From assembly GCF_039544265.1 (NCBI RefSeq), contig NZ_BAABLI010000033.1, positions 1 to 64,000 on the forward strand: a DNA stretch of 64,000 bases. The letters are read 5' to 3'. The DNA comes from Corallincola platygyrae. GTDB lineage: Bacteria; Pseudomonadota; Gammaproteobacteria; Enterobacterales; Neiellaceae. Positions 26,461 through 34,928 of the stretch are shown here, in pieces. The notes under the pieces were generated by a model. That model saw only the letters and a program-made list of their open reading frames with translations, made no database searches and was not told the origin of the DNA. Position numbers and translations under genes: made by a program. The first letter of the stretch is position 1; the number at the start of each line of letters is the position of its first letter.

Positions 26461-26488
26461 AAAAAACGCGGCAATGCCGCGTTTTTTT
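26461..26488 (+). terminator. bidirectional terminator
   Basis: AAAAAACGCGGC-AAT-GCCGCGTTTTTT has a GC-rich six-pair core with A and T flanks. It lies between the convergent DUF3379 and elaA genes. Confidence 0.9.
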
Positions 26489-26508
26489 ATTCACTAATAA
26501 TTTTATCA

Positions 26509-26979
26509 CTACGCTTGATAATCTTCAGGCGCGAGCAACATATCCAAATGCATCACACCGCCGTCATCATACGGTTCACTGACCACCTCAAAACCAAAGT
26601 GCTGGTAGTAATCCACCAAAGCTTCCTGAGCCGAAATCTTGATGCTTTGTTTTGGAAAGTGGCGGTGCAGCCAATCAAGGCCTTTTTCTATCAGAACTTT
26701 TCCGGTACCACCGCCCCTGGCCTCTTTGGCCAATACAATGCGGCCCAGAACCGGATACTTGCTATGGCATACGCCCGGCGGCGTGAGTCTGGCGTACCCC
26801 CGCAGCTCCCCCTGCTCTGTCATCAATAGATGGTGGCAGCCGGGATCGGCATCATCGATATCTAGGTAGAGACTGTTTTGCTCCAGCATAAATACTTCCT
26901 GCCTGAGCTGTAGCAGAGCCAAAAGCTGCAGTTTATCCAATTCATCAAAACTTAAGATCGACCAATCGTACTTTTGCAT
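26509..26979 (-). CDS. elaA: GNAT family N-acetyltransferase ElaA
   Basis: 156 residues from ATG 26979 (E. coli ElaA has 153); the frame to 27069 would run into the upstream region without support. Seen: LQLLALLQLRQEVFMLEQ, the acetyl-CoA binding region GRIVLAKEARGGGTGKVLIEKGL (R/Q-x-x-G-x-G/A as RGGGTG), and SAQEALVDYYQHFGFEVVSEPYDDGG near the end. The substrate is unknown. It is divergent from putP. Confidence 0.92.
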   Translation of the reverse strand: MQKYDWSILSFDELDKLQLLALLQLRQEVFMLEQNSLYLDIDDADPGCHHLLMTEQGELRGYARLTPPGVCHSKYPVLGRIVLAKEARGGGTGKVLIEKGLDWLHRHFPKQSIKISAQEALVDYYQHFGFEVVSEPYDDGGVMHLDMLLAPEDYQA

Positions 26980-27063
26980 GACGCGCCCTTTCTGGCAGGA
27001 AACTGGCAGAGAGCCAGTTGGGTTGTTAGCATGTGATGAACAATAACGACAATGAAGTGCCTC

Positions 27064-28518
27064 ATGCAACTTGATACGCCGCTCCTCACCACATTTATAG
27101 CCTACCTGATAATTACGCTTTCGCTTGGTGTCATCGCCTACAAACTTACCTCGAATCTGAGTGACTACATTCTTGGTGGGCGCAAGTTAGGTCCTGCCGT
27201 GACGGCATTGAGCGTTGGTGCGTCAGATATGAGTGGCTGGTTATTGATGGGACTGCCAGGCGCAGTTTACCTCAGCGGTCTCAACCAAGCCTGGATTGGT
27301 ATCGGGCTCGTTGCAGGCGCTTACATCAACTGGTTGCTGGTAGCGGGCAGATTGAGAACCTTCACCGAAAAAGCGGGGAACTCACTCACTCTGCCTGATT
27401 TTCTGGAGCACAGATTTAACGACAGTTCAGGCATCTTGCGCGTCGTTTCTGCTGTCACCATTCTGGTGTTTTTTACCTTGTATGTCTCATCGGGTATGAA
27501 AGCGGGCGCCGTGCTGTTTGAGCAGGTACTGAATGTGCCCTACACCACCGCACTCTGGGTAGGCGCTTTGATCATTGTCGGTTATACCTTTGTCGGCGGC
27601 TTTCTTGCCGTTAGCTGGACGGATTTTTTCCAGGGATGTTTGATGCTGCTGGCACTGTTAATTGTCCCGTGGGTCGCGATTCAGGCCGATGGCGGAGTGT
27701 CTGCAACTTGGCAAGCCTTGCCGCCTGCGCATCAGGATATCTGGCATGAAACCAGTTTAATAGGCATTGTATCCCTTCTTGCCTGGGGCTTAGGTTATTT
27801 TGGTCAGCCACATATTCTTGCGCGCTTTATGGCGATCGAATCGGCCAAACATCTGCCTACAGCTCGTCGAATTTCTATGTCATGGATGATCCTATCGCTA
27901 ATTGGCGCCCTGCTGGTTGGCCTTGCTGCCCAGGTTTACTTCCATGACCAGCCTTTGGAAAATGCCGAAACCGTCTTCATCGTCCTCAGTAAAACACTCC
28001 TCAACCCTTGGGTCGCAGGCATTATCGTAGCCGCAATTTTAAGTGCGGTGATGAGTACTATTGATTCCCAGTTGCTGGTGAGTTCAAGTGTAGTGACAGA
28101 GGACTTTTATCGCCGCTGGCTTCGACCTGAAGCCAGTGACAAAGAGCTGGTATGGGTTGGCCGAGGCGCGGTGATCGCAGTCTCCATTCTAGCCATACTT
28201 CTGGCTGCAGATGAAGACAGCACCGTATTAGCGCTGGTCAGCTACGCATGGGCTGGCTTTGGCGCCAGTTTTGGCCCAACACTGCTACTTGCGCTGTTCT
28301 GGCGGAGATACACCAAGCTTGGCGCAATCACCTCATTAGTATCTGGTGCACTGACAGTGGTGATTTGGAAACAACTAGAGGGCGGATTGTTTGATCTCTA
28401 TGAGATCGTCCCAGGCTTTATCATTGCCCTGTTACTAGGTGGCTTGATCAGCAAGTGCAGCAATCCTCCTTCGGACAGCCACCAGCTTTTCAGTTCAAAT
28501 AATGAGCGTTCAGCTTAA
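27064..28518 (+). CDS. putP: sodium/proline symporter PutP
   Basis: 484 residues from ATG 27064, which aligns with the E. coli PutP start; ATG 27052 is also in frame. It imports L-proline with Na+ across the inner membrane. The family is SSS with about 13 helices. Seen: YILGGRKLGPAVTALSVGASDMSGWLLMGLPGA near the N-terminus (Na+/proline site region), GGFLAVSWTDFFQG, LGYFGQPHILARFMA, and AAILSAVMSTIDSQLLVSSS. The proline dehydrogenase putA is not in the window. Confidence 0.94.
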   Translation: MQLDTPLLTTFIAYLIITLSLGVIAYKLTSNLSDYILGGRKLGPAVTALSVGASDMSGWLLMGLPGAVYLSGLNQAWIGIGLVAGAYINWLLVAGRLRTFTEKAGNSLTLPDFLEHRFNDSSGILRVVSAVTILVFFTLYVSSGMKAGAVLFEQVLNVPYTTALWVGALIIVGYTFVGGFLAVSWTDFFQGCLMLLALLIVPWVAIQADGGVSATWQALPPAHQDIWHETSLIGIVSLLAWGLGYFGQPHILARFMAIESAKHLPTARRISMSWMILSLIGALLVGLAAQVYFHDQPLENAETVFIVLSKTLLNPWVAGIIVAAILSAVMSTIDSQLLVSSSVVTEDFYRRWLRPEASDKELVWVGRGAVIAVSILAILLAADEDSTVLALVSYAWAGFGASFGPTLLLALFWRRYTKLGAITSLVSGALTVVIWKQLEGGLFDLYEIVPGFIIALLLGGLISKCSNPPSDSHQLFSSNNERSA

Positions 28519-28531
28519 TTATTAAACAGTG

Positions 28532-28559
28532 ACAGCCGTTTGCTATTGCAAATGGCTGT
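28532..28559 (+). terminator. stem-loop after putP
   Basis: ACAGCCGTTTGC (28532-28543) pairs with GCAAATGGCTGT (28548-28559), with one G-U pair and a TATT loop. It begins 14 bases after the putP stop. No T-run follows, so it may be a 3' end processing or rho-dependent end rather than a classical terminator. A second AAAAGTG/CACTTTT inverted repeat (28587-28615) lies before fadL. Confidence 0.4.
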
Positions 28560-28676
28560 GCCTATCTGCATAGTCCCCATCCTCACAAAAGTGGCGCTTC
28601 AAAGTTGGCACTTTTCTCCAGAAAGATAAGCTGGCGCAAAGACGCGGGCACAGATAAAAAGTAATCAGAGTCTCCA

Positions 28677-30101
28677 ATGAAACTAGTACGTAATACGGCC
28701 AGTGTGGCACTGCTCGGCCTGTTTTCCAGTCAACTGTCTGCCGCTGGATTCCAGCTGCACGAGCACAGCGCCAATGGATTAGGTCGAGCATTTGCCGGCG
28801 AAGGTGCCATCGCCGAGAACGCCGCTGTAATCGCACGCAACCCTGCTGCAATGACCGTGTTTGACAGTGCACAGCTTTCGTTTTCGGGTACCTACATCAA
28901 TCCCGAAGTAGATATCAAAGGGCATACGGTGAATCACTATGGCGAGCTATACAACGGTGCCGCCACAGCCGTAAACAATGCAGTGCCAGGTGCGAACCTG
29001 AGTATGGTCGAAACAGAATTTGATGCATCTCAGCGAGACATTGCCCCTGACGCATTTATTCCAACTTTCTTCTATCTGCGCCCAATCAATGAGCGCTGGT
29101 ACTGGGGCTTTGGCGCATTCTCTAACTTTGGTCTGAGTACCGAGTACGGCAGCAGCTCAAACACCAGTGAATTCGCTGACAAAGCGGAAGTGATCACCAT
29201 CAACCTGAACCCAAACATCGCTTATAAGATTAACGAGCAATGGAGCATTGGTGGTGGTATCAACTTCGTCTATGCCGATGCTGAGATTGGTAGCTCAACA
29301 CCCGCTTATATGGACGACTATGTCCAGCCAATCATGGAATACAACCAGATCGCGGAAGGCATTGGCGCACCTCAGCTACTGCCAGTGCCAGGAAACGCAA
29401 CAATCCTAAGGGTAAGCGGAGATGACTGGGGCTACGGCTGGAACATTGGTGTGTTATGGGAGCCTGTAAAAGGAACCCGCATCGCTTTGAGCCACCGTTC
29501 AGAAGTCGAGTTGGAGCTTGATGGTAAAGCGGAATCAGACCTCTCTGCAGACCTCAATCGAGACGGCAGCCTTGACCTTGATCTTCCTGCAATCAGTGAA
29601 CTGGCCATTCATCACGAACTCGACCACCAATGGTCGGTACAAGCCAGCGCTGTTTATACCCAATGGGGCAGCTTTGAAAAACTTGAAGCCAAATTGGACG
29701 GCATTGATGAGCCAGTGCATATCAAAGACGAATACTGGGATCACAGCTGGCGCTTGGCCGCGGGGGTAACATACAAGGTGTCACCTAAGTGGACGCTCCG
29801 CGCTGGTTACGCCTACGATGAAACTCCGGTGGATAGTAAACGCCGCAGCCTGAGCATCCCTGATACCGATCGTCAGTGGTATACCGCGGGAACAACTTAT
29901 CAATGGGACGAAAATATTTCCATTGATGTCGGTTACGCGTATCTCCATGGCAGAAAAGTAGACGTTAATGAAGAGTTTGGCTTAACAACGACAAACCCGA
30001 ATACGGGCGACGCTATCCATATTCCAGTCAGCAGTTATCAGGGCCATCTGGAAACCGCTGACGCACATATATTCTCTGCACAAATGAACTACAGCTTCTA
30101 A
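28677..30101 (+). CDS. fadL: FadL-type outer membrane long-chain fatty acid transporter
   Basis: 474 residues. A signal peptide (1-22, ending LSA) precedes AGFQLHEHSANGLGRAFAGEGA, where the plug domain and NPA motif (ARNPAAMTVF, about 53-62) match OmpP1/FadL/TodX porins. The remainder is a beta-barrel ending in aromatic YSF. It passes long-chain fatty acids or other hydrophobic compounds across the outer membrane; fadIJ 12 kb away could use them. Paralogues with other substrates exist, so the substrate is inferred. Confidence 0.9.
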   Translation: MKLVRNTASVALLGLFSSQLSAAGFQLHEHSANGLGRAFAGEGAIAENAAVIARNPAAMTVFDSAQLSFSGTYINPEVDIKGHTVNHYGELYNGAATAVNNAVPGANLSMVETEFDASQRDIAPDAFIPTFFYLRPINERWYWGFGAFSNFGLSTEYGSSSNTSEFADKAEVITINLNPNIAYKINEQWSIGGGINFVYADAEIGSSTPAYMDDYVQPIMEYNQIAEGIGAPQLLPVPGNATILRVSGDDWGYGWNIGVLWEPVKGTRIALSHRSEVELELDGKAESDLSADLNRDGSLDLDLPAISELAIHHELDHQWSVQASAVYTQWGSFEKLEAKLDGIDEPVHIKDEYWDHSWRLAAGVTYKVSPKWTLRAGYAYDETPVDSKRRSLSIPDTDRQWYTAGTTYQWDENISIDVGYAYLHGRKVDVNEEFGLTTTNPNTGDAIHIPVSSYQGHLETADAHIFSAQMNYSF

Positions 30102-30125
30102 CGCTTGCTGATTGTTTATTGATTT

Positions 30126-30153
30126 GAATAGCCCGCTTTGATGCGGGCTATTC
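30126..30153. terminator. hairpin between convergent fadL and rssA-like gene
   Basis: GAATAGCCCGC (30126-30136) pairs perfectly with GCGGGCTATTC (30143-30153) around a six-base loop. It includes the stop codon of the minus-strand gene. The T-runs are poor on both sides, so efficiency is uncertain. Confidence 0.55.
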
Positions 30154-31134
30154 AATTAATGGCAATATATTTCTTTCTAACTCTGGAATCGCAACTTCTA
30201 CCGCTTTTTTTCCCGCGGCAATGGCTTCATCTGCCCGATGAAACTCCATAATGCCAAAATCAGCCATTAAAGGGGCAATTAAACTGTCTGCCGGGTCTCC
30301 CGCCATGCGGGCTCGAGTTAATCGATCCTGCATAATGTTTAATGAGTTTGAGAACACTCCCAGAATGCTGGGGGAACGGACCTCATCAGAGGAAGAGCGC
30401 TTCATAGCCTGTTGAAAATAATTCCGACCACTTTCCAACATATTCTTAAAGCCAGCATTTAAGCCGTTTCTGGGTGGCAAATCGCTTTCTTCCTCAGGTA
30501 CTTGCTGTGCCTCAGGGGTTGCGATCGCTGTTGTTGGCCCTCGATACTGCTGCGCAGCTTTGACATTGTTATCACCATTGAGGTTAATCGCTATCACCAA
30601 ATCAGCCCCCATGGCTCTGCATAGAGAAACCGGTACAGGGTTAACCAAAGCACCATCGATCAACCATCGTCCCTGGTACATTTTTGGTGAAAACAACACG
30701 GGCATGGCGCAGGACGCTTTAACCGCGCTGATAAGATTTCCATCCTGAAGCCAAACTTCGCGGCCACTATGAAGCTCTGTGGCTACCGCACCAAATTTTT
30801 TCGCCAGCGATTCAAACCTGTGTTCACCGATAAGCTCTGCGGCTTCATTAAACACTTTTTCACCCGCCAGTAATCCTCCTTTATTGAGTGAGACATCAAA
30901 TCGGCTGATAACTCCCCACTGGGAAAAATCTCTGACCCACTGCTCAAACTGATCAAGCTTATGATTGCAATACGCAGCCCCCACTAACGAGCCGATAGAA
31001 CACCCAGCCACAACATCTGGATGAACCCCCAACTCTGCCAGCGCTTTGATTACGCCAATATGTGCCCAACCTCTGGCAGCACCGCTGCCCAATGCCAAGC
31101 CAACTTTTACATTTGGATACACTGTTCTTGTCAT
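30148..31134 (-). CDS. rssA: patatin-like phospholipase, RssA family
   Basis: 328 residues. The patatin features are GLALGSGAARGWAHIGVI (oxyanion loop, about 12-29), the nucleophile elbow GCSIGS (about 44-49, GxSxG), and the catalytic Asp in DGALVNPVPV (about 166). Length and N-terminus resemble E. coli RssA, whose cellular role is unclear (RssB is not next to it here). A C-terminal charged region of about 110 residues is less conserved. Confidence 0.85.
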   Translation of the reverse strand: MTRTVYPNVKVGLALGSGAARGWAHIGVIKALAELGVHPDVVAGCSIGSLVGAAYCNHKLDQFEQWVRDFSQWGVISRFDVSLNKGGLLAGEKVFNEAAELIGEHRFESLAKKFGAVATELHSGREVWLQDGNLISAVKASCAMPVLFSPKMYQGRWLIDGALVNPVPVSLCRAMGADLVIAINLNGDNNVKAAQQYRGPTTAIATPEAQQVPEEESDLPPRNGLNAGFKNMLESGRNYFQQAMKRSSSDEVRSPSILGVFSNSLNIMQDRLTRARMAGDPADSLIAPLMADFGIMEFHRADEAIAAGKKAVEVAIPELERNILPLIE

Positions 31135-31257
31135 TCAGATAAGTCCCTTTAGTTTCTCATCTTACCGATCACAAAATGGTAGTGGTACTAATGCGTCGCT
31201 ACCTAGTTTGGATTAGATTAGCGACAATGTTGTTATCCGAGGTCATATCGGCTTTTC

Positions 31258-32463
31258 ATGTTTTCCTATGTTGCTCGCCAACCCATTTTAAATCGAGACA
31301 AAGCCCTAGTCGGCTACGAGTTGCTATTTAGAGATAGTTTGGAGAATGTTTTCCCGAACATCGACCCTCACGAAGCAACCACCAAGCTACTGGCTGGCAG
31401 CCATTTCCATCTGGGTATCGATGAATTAACAGGCCAGGTCCCTGCGTTTATCAACTTTCCTGAAATGTCTCTCTTGGTAAAAGTGCCAGAGCTACTGCCT
31501 AAAGAGCAGGTAGTTATCGAGCTACTGGAAAATATTGCACCCAGTGATGAAATAGTCACTGTATGTAAAGCGTTAAAGAAAAAAGGTTATCGCATCGCAC
31601 TGGATGACTTTGTATTAAGTCAGCACTGGTTACCGGTATTGCCTTATGTCGATATGGTAAAAATCGACTTTCGCTCCACGGGTATCAATGATATTCAGAA
31701 GACCTGTGATGCGTTGGAAAAATACGATATCAAGTTACTTGCCGAGAAAGTTGAGACTCATGATGAGTTTAACTTCGCGATGACACTTGGTTTCGATTAT
31801 TTCCAAGGCTACTTTTTTTCTGCTCCTGAAGTCGTCAAAACACGTGCACTCAAACCAAACGAAGTTAACTTAGTAGAGTTGTTATCGAAGCTGGGGCAAA
31901 CCCAATGTGACTTTAACGAACTGGAAACCATTATTCAGCGTGACGTCTCGTTGTCCTACAAACTCCTGCGCTATGTAAACTCATCGTTCTTCAATCGCCG
32001 ACGCGAGATCAACTCAATCCGTCAGGCGTTGGTTTATTTGGGCGAAGATGACATTCGCAAATTCATCGCACTGATCGCCGCGGCGAACCTGAGTGAAAAC
32101 AAGCCCAGTGAACTGATTCGTTTGTCTATCACTCGCGCTCGCTTCTGTGAGTTGGTTGCGATGCAAAAAGCCCCCGATTACGCCTCTAAAGCCTTTTTGC
32201 TCGGACTGTTCTCTCTTATTGGTGCCATTCTGGATGAGCCATTAGAAAAAGTGCTGTCTAAACTACCATTATCAGACGATATTAAATCCGCTCTGCTTAA
32301 TAACGAAGGCGAGTTAGCGAATTATCTGGCTCTGATCCTGGACTACGAACGTGCAGTTTGGGATGGCGTCAGTTCACTATCACACAGCTTAGGTGTCGAC
32401 TCGGGGCAATTACCCGAGTTCTACCGGGATGCGATAGGCTGGAGTAATAGTTTAATTGATTAG
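31258..32463 (+). CDS. EAL-HDOD signalling protein with degenerate EAL
   Basis: 401 residues. The N-terminal EAL-like domain (1-200) begins FSYVARQPILNRDKALVGYE. The signature Glu-Ala-Leu is ELL (YELLFRD), and the DDFGTGYSS segment is replaced by DDFVLSQHW, so phosphodiesterase activity is unlikely. The HDOD domain (about 200-390) shows LSYKLLRYVNSSFF and IRQALVYLGED. Such proteins (YuxH type) act as regulators through binding rather than cleavage of c-di-GMP. It stands alone, with a terminator after it. Confidence 0.88.
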   Translation: MFSYVARQPILNRDKALVGYELLFRDSLENVFPNIDPHEATTKLLAGSHFHLGIDELTGQVPAFINFPEMSLLVKVPELLPKEQVVIELLENIAPSDEIVTVCKALKKKGYRIALDDFVLSQHWLPVLPYVDMVKIDFRSTGINDIQKTCDALEKYDIKLLAEKVETHDEFNFAMTLGFDYFQGYFFSAPEVVKTRALKPNEVNLVELLSKLGQTQCDFNELETIIQRDVSLSYKLLRYVNSSFFNRRREINSIRQALVYLGEDDIRKFIALIAAANLSENKPSELIRLSITRARFCELVAMQKAPDYASKAFLLGLFSLIGAILDEPLEKVLSKLPLSDDIKSALLNNEGELANYLALILDYERAVWDGVSSLSHSLGVDSGQLPEFYRDAIGWSNSLID

Positions 32464-32490
32464 AAAAGGCGCGATCTATCGCGCCTTTTT
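32464..32490 (+). terminator. rho-independent terminator after EAL-HDOD gene
   Basis: AAAAGGCGCGAT-CT-ATCGCGCCTTTTT is a near-perfect inverted repeat with a T5 tail, starting one base after the stop codon. Confidence 0.88.
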
Positions 32491-32609
32491 ACTTTACCCT
32501 AAATTCATGTTTCTAAATTTAACCACACATTCTCTTGGTGAATTAACCAACCACCAGTAGCCCATATTTCCAAAACAAATTCGGTTTTGTGATCTCTTTG
32601 GCAAATAAC

Positions 32610-32637
32610 TTGCACCAATAAAAATCTTCTTTATTAT
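32610..32637 (+). promoter_or_regulatory. probable hns promoter in AT-rich leader
   Basis: TTGCAC (32610-32615) and TATTAT (32632-32637) are 16 bases apart, about 50 bases upstream of the H-NS gene start. The region from 32491 to 32685 is markedly AT-rich, which fits H-NS binding its own promoter (autoregulation known in E. coli). Confidence 0.45.
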
Positions 32638-32685
32638 ATTTAATTAGTAATCTCCACCGACATAATCCGTAACTAAGGAATATAC

Positions 32686-33084
32686 ATGAGCGATTTTTTG
32701 AAAATTCTGAGCCATTCTCGCCGTCTGAAAACTGCGACAGAAGAACTAAGCGTCGAGCAATTAAATGAAGTGAAGGATAAGCTTCAGAAGATAATTGATG
32801 ATCGCGCTGCTGCTGAAGAAGAAGCACGTAAAGCTAATGCGGAAAAAATCGCCAAAATTGAAAAATACCGTGAAATGCTGGCTGCAGATGGAATCGCTCT
32901 TGATGACCTTTCAGAGGGTGCAGTGGCTAAGCCAAAAGCGAAGCGTGCACCACGCCCAGCAAAATATGAGATCTGGAATGATGCTGGCGAACGTATAACC
33001 TGGACAGGCCAAGGCCGTATGCCAAACGTATTCAAAGTACGTGTTGATGCTGGCGAATCTCTTGATAACTTCCTTATCAAATAA
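32686..33084 (+). CDS. hns: H-NS family nucleoid-associated protein
   Basis: 132 residues, the usual length. The N-terminal oligomerisation coiled coil (about 1-85, rich in Glu/Lys/Ala) precedes a basic linker (KPKAKRAPRPAKY) and the C-terminal DNA-binding domain with TWTGQGRMP (about 106-114). The AT-hook-like QGR is intact; the position after it is Met where many family members have Thr. It silences AT-rich and acquired DNA; the integron cassettes would be natural targets. A good AAGGAA ribosome site precedes ATG 32686. Confidence 0.94.
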   Translation: MSDFLKILSHSRRLKTATEELSVEQLNEVKDKLQKIIDDRAAAEEEARKANAEKIAKIEKYREMLAADGIALDDLSEGAVAKPKAKRAPRPAKYEIWNDAGERITWTGQGRMPNVFKVRVDAGESLDNFLIK

Positions 33085-33097
33085 ATTCGCTACCTAT

Positions 33098-33127
33098 AAA
33101 AAAACCTGCCGATTGGCAGGTTTTTTT
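33098..33127 (+). terminator. bidirectional terminator after hns
   Basis: AAAACCTGCC-GATT-GGCAGGTTTT with A7 and T7 flanks lies between hns and the convergent DUF4340 gene and should end both transcripts. Confidence 0.92.
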
Positions 33128-33145
33128 ATTTCTGATCTTAAAAAG

Positions 33146-33685
33146 CTAATTATCGAACCAGGTATTGGCATCCTGGGGAAGCGGTAAAACCCTGTCGATG
33201 ACAAAGACGGAGGGATCCTCTTCCAATCGAATAAATTGGCCACCTCGCTCTTTGTCTAACGCGCCGACAAGGATCTCTTTTTCATACTCTTCACCGGCTC
33301 TGATCACCACTTTCCAAGCGCTGCCTTCTTCCTCGCCCGGCACATTCATTTTCAGTGGCACATAGTTACGAGGCAAACTCGTCTCCGCAGCAATGACTTT
33401 GGCTTTTGCCAGTTGCTGGACCAGATTAGCCAGAGGCATGATTGCGACCTTTCTTCCGGTGCTTTCATCTTGCCAGCCTTGAGCAACTTTTTTAGCAAGA
33501 ATCAACGACTCTCCCTCAGAGTTGATTACTTCCACCGAGGTTATTTTGTCGGAGCCTAATTGAAGCTCAGGCAAAAAGCGTCTCTCAACAGGTTTGTCAT
33601 CACCGCCAATAATCTGAAGTATGGCAGCCATCAAAACTGCAATACCCAAAGAAAACAACATCAACTGCTTACGCTTCATTGCCAT
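33146..33685 (-). CDS. DUF4340-like membrane-anchored protein
   Basis: 179 residues. One N-terminal membrane anchor (about 7-26) leads to a single domain whose pattern matches DUF4340: SDKITSVEVINSEGESLILAK-type start (SVEVINSEGES), GWQDESTGRKVAIMPLANLVQQLAKAKVIA, then FIRLEEDPSVFVIDRVLPLP and a WFDN end. DUF4340 proteins often accompany gliding-type ABC exporters, but no such genes are next to it. The function is unknown. ATG 33685 follows a GGAG ribosome site; ATG 33679 is an alternative. Confidence 0.75.
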   Translation of the reverse strand: MAMKRKQLMLFSLGIAVLMAAILQIIGGDDKPVERRFLPELQLGSDKITSVEVINSEGESLILAKKVAQGWQDESTGRKVAIMPLANLVQQLAKAKVIAAETSLPRNYVPLKMNVPGEEEGSAWKVVIRAGEEYEKEILVGALDKERGGQFIRLEEDPSVFVIDRVLPLPQDANTWFDN

Positions 33686-33804
33686 TTTTTCTCCAAATCA
33701 GGCTGTGACAGAGGCGGCGCAAAGTATACGCGTTTATTAAAGCTAGTTGCAGCCATTATTGTTGACGCGCAAAATAGCAGTTCAATCATTAAGCTGGAAT
33801 TAAA

Positions 33805-34200
33805 ATGCGCGTATTGCTTGTCTCAGTCATGGCTGTCATCGGTTTGACCGGCTGTGCTGAGAACTACACTTTCAGTACCAATCTGGACCAAGAGAACTTT
33901 CAGGAGTATTACCGGGCTTCATCCGTGAAGGTTTATCAACAAAGCGACTTGGCCTCTTTGAAATACGATAAGTTAGGCCCCGTGCAAGGGGAGAGTTGCA
34001 GAAACAAAGCTGATCTCCCTCCCGCGCAGGCCAGCGACGCAAGGACTCAGGCTCGGCGAAGCACCGCCGAGATGGGAGGCAATGGCGTCGTTTTTTCTAA
34101 CTGTGTAACACTGATAGAAGACGACGCTCTTCCTGGCTGTATCGATAGCGTGATCTGCACCGGAATCGCCCTCCGGGTTGATAGTGAATCAGAAGAGTAG
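33805..34200 (+). CDS. rcsF: RcsF envelope stress lipoprotein
   Basis: 131 residues. A signal peptide with lipobox LTGC (Cys17) indicates an outer-membrane lipoprotein. The RcsF domain carries four conserved cysteines (SCRNK, SNCVTL, PGCIDS, VICTG) that form two disulfides, and ends CTGIALRV. In E. coli it senses outer-membrane and lipopolysaccharide defects and feeds the Rcs phosphorelay. The Rcs kinases are not in the window. It precedes trmO by 5 bases. Confidence 0.92.
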   Translation: MRVLLVSVMAVIGLTGCAENYTFSTNLDQENFQEYYRASSVKVYQQSDLASLKYDKLGPVQGESCRNKADLPPAQASDARTQARRSTAEMGGNGVVFSNCVTLIEDDALPGCIDSVICTGIALRVDSESEE

Positions 34201-34205
34201 TCCCA

Positions 34206-34928
34206 ATGTCTGACATCACGCTGTCACCTGTTGCCGTCATTCGAACGCCTTACAAACAAAAGTTCGCCGTCCCCAGACAGCCCGGCTTGGTTAAAGCGGC
34301 CAAAGCGGAACTGGAGTTTCTGCCACCGTACGACAATCCAGAGTGTGTTCGCGGCATCGAAGAGTTCAGTCACCTCTGGTTATTGTTTCGCTTCCATCAC
34401 ACGGCAGACAAAGGCTGGAGCCCATTGGTGCGCCCTCCCCGCCTCGGTGGCAATAAACGCATAGGCGTATTTGCGACCCGTTCAACATTTCGGCCCAATG
34501 CCATGGGGCTTTCAGTGGTTAAGCTGCTGGGCGTGGAAATCACCAAAGGAAAAACAAAGTTGATTCTGGAAGGTGCAGATCTGGTAGACGGTACCCCGGT
34601 ATTTGATGTTAAACCCTACCTTCCCTACTCAGACGCTCATCCAACCGCCAGCGGTGGCTATGCTGACGACCGGCCTGATACGGGAATGACTATCGAGTTC
34701 TCTTCAGCCGCGTATAAGCAGCTCGCCCACCATCAGCAACGATTGCCGGAACTGAAAGCACTGATTGAGCAGGTATTACAGCAAGATCCCAGACCTGCAT
34801 ACAAGCAAGGGCTTGAAGGCAAACAGAGCTTTGGCATGTCACTGTATGACCTCAATATCAAATATTGGGTGGATGGCCAAATAACCCACGTTACAGAAAT
34901 AAGCACAATCACTGCAGACACCAACTAA
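34206..34928 (+). CDS. trmO: tRNA (N6-threonylcarbamoyladenosine(37)-N6)-methyltransferase TrmO
   Basis: 240 residues. It methylates t6A37 of tRNA-Thr(GGU) to m6t6A. Seen: an N-terminal PVAVIRTPYKQKFAVPRQPGL stretch, the UPF0066 signature FATRSTFRPNAMGLSVVKL (about 94-112), and DVKPYLPYSD. The C-terminal extension (about 150-240) is the YaeB type, ending in a YDLNIKYW region. It sits 5 bases after rcsF as in Shewanella and Vibrio, and its stop overlaps the next start (TAATG). Confidence 0.93.
   Translation: MSDITLSPVAVIRTPYKQKFAVPRQPGLVKAAKAELEFLPPYDNPECVRGIEEFSHLWLLFRFHHTADKGWSPLVRPPRLGGNKRIGVFATRSTFRPNAMGLSVVKLLGVEITKGKTKLILEGADLVDGTPVFDVKPYLPYSDAHPTASGGYADDRPDTGMTIEFSSAAYKQLAHHQQRLPELKALIEQVLQQDPRPAYKQGLEGKQSFGMSLYDLNIKYWVDGQITHVTEISTITADTN

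Noticed and set aside
32543..32827. 94-codon minus-strand frame over the hns promoter
   Set aside because: It covers the hns regulatory region and its first codons in antisense and has no start signals.
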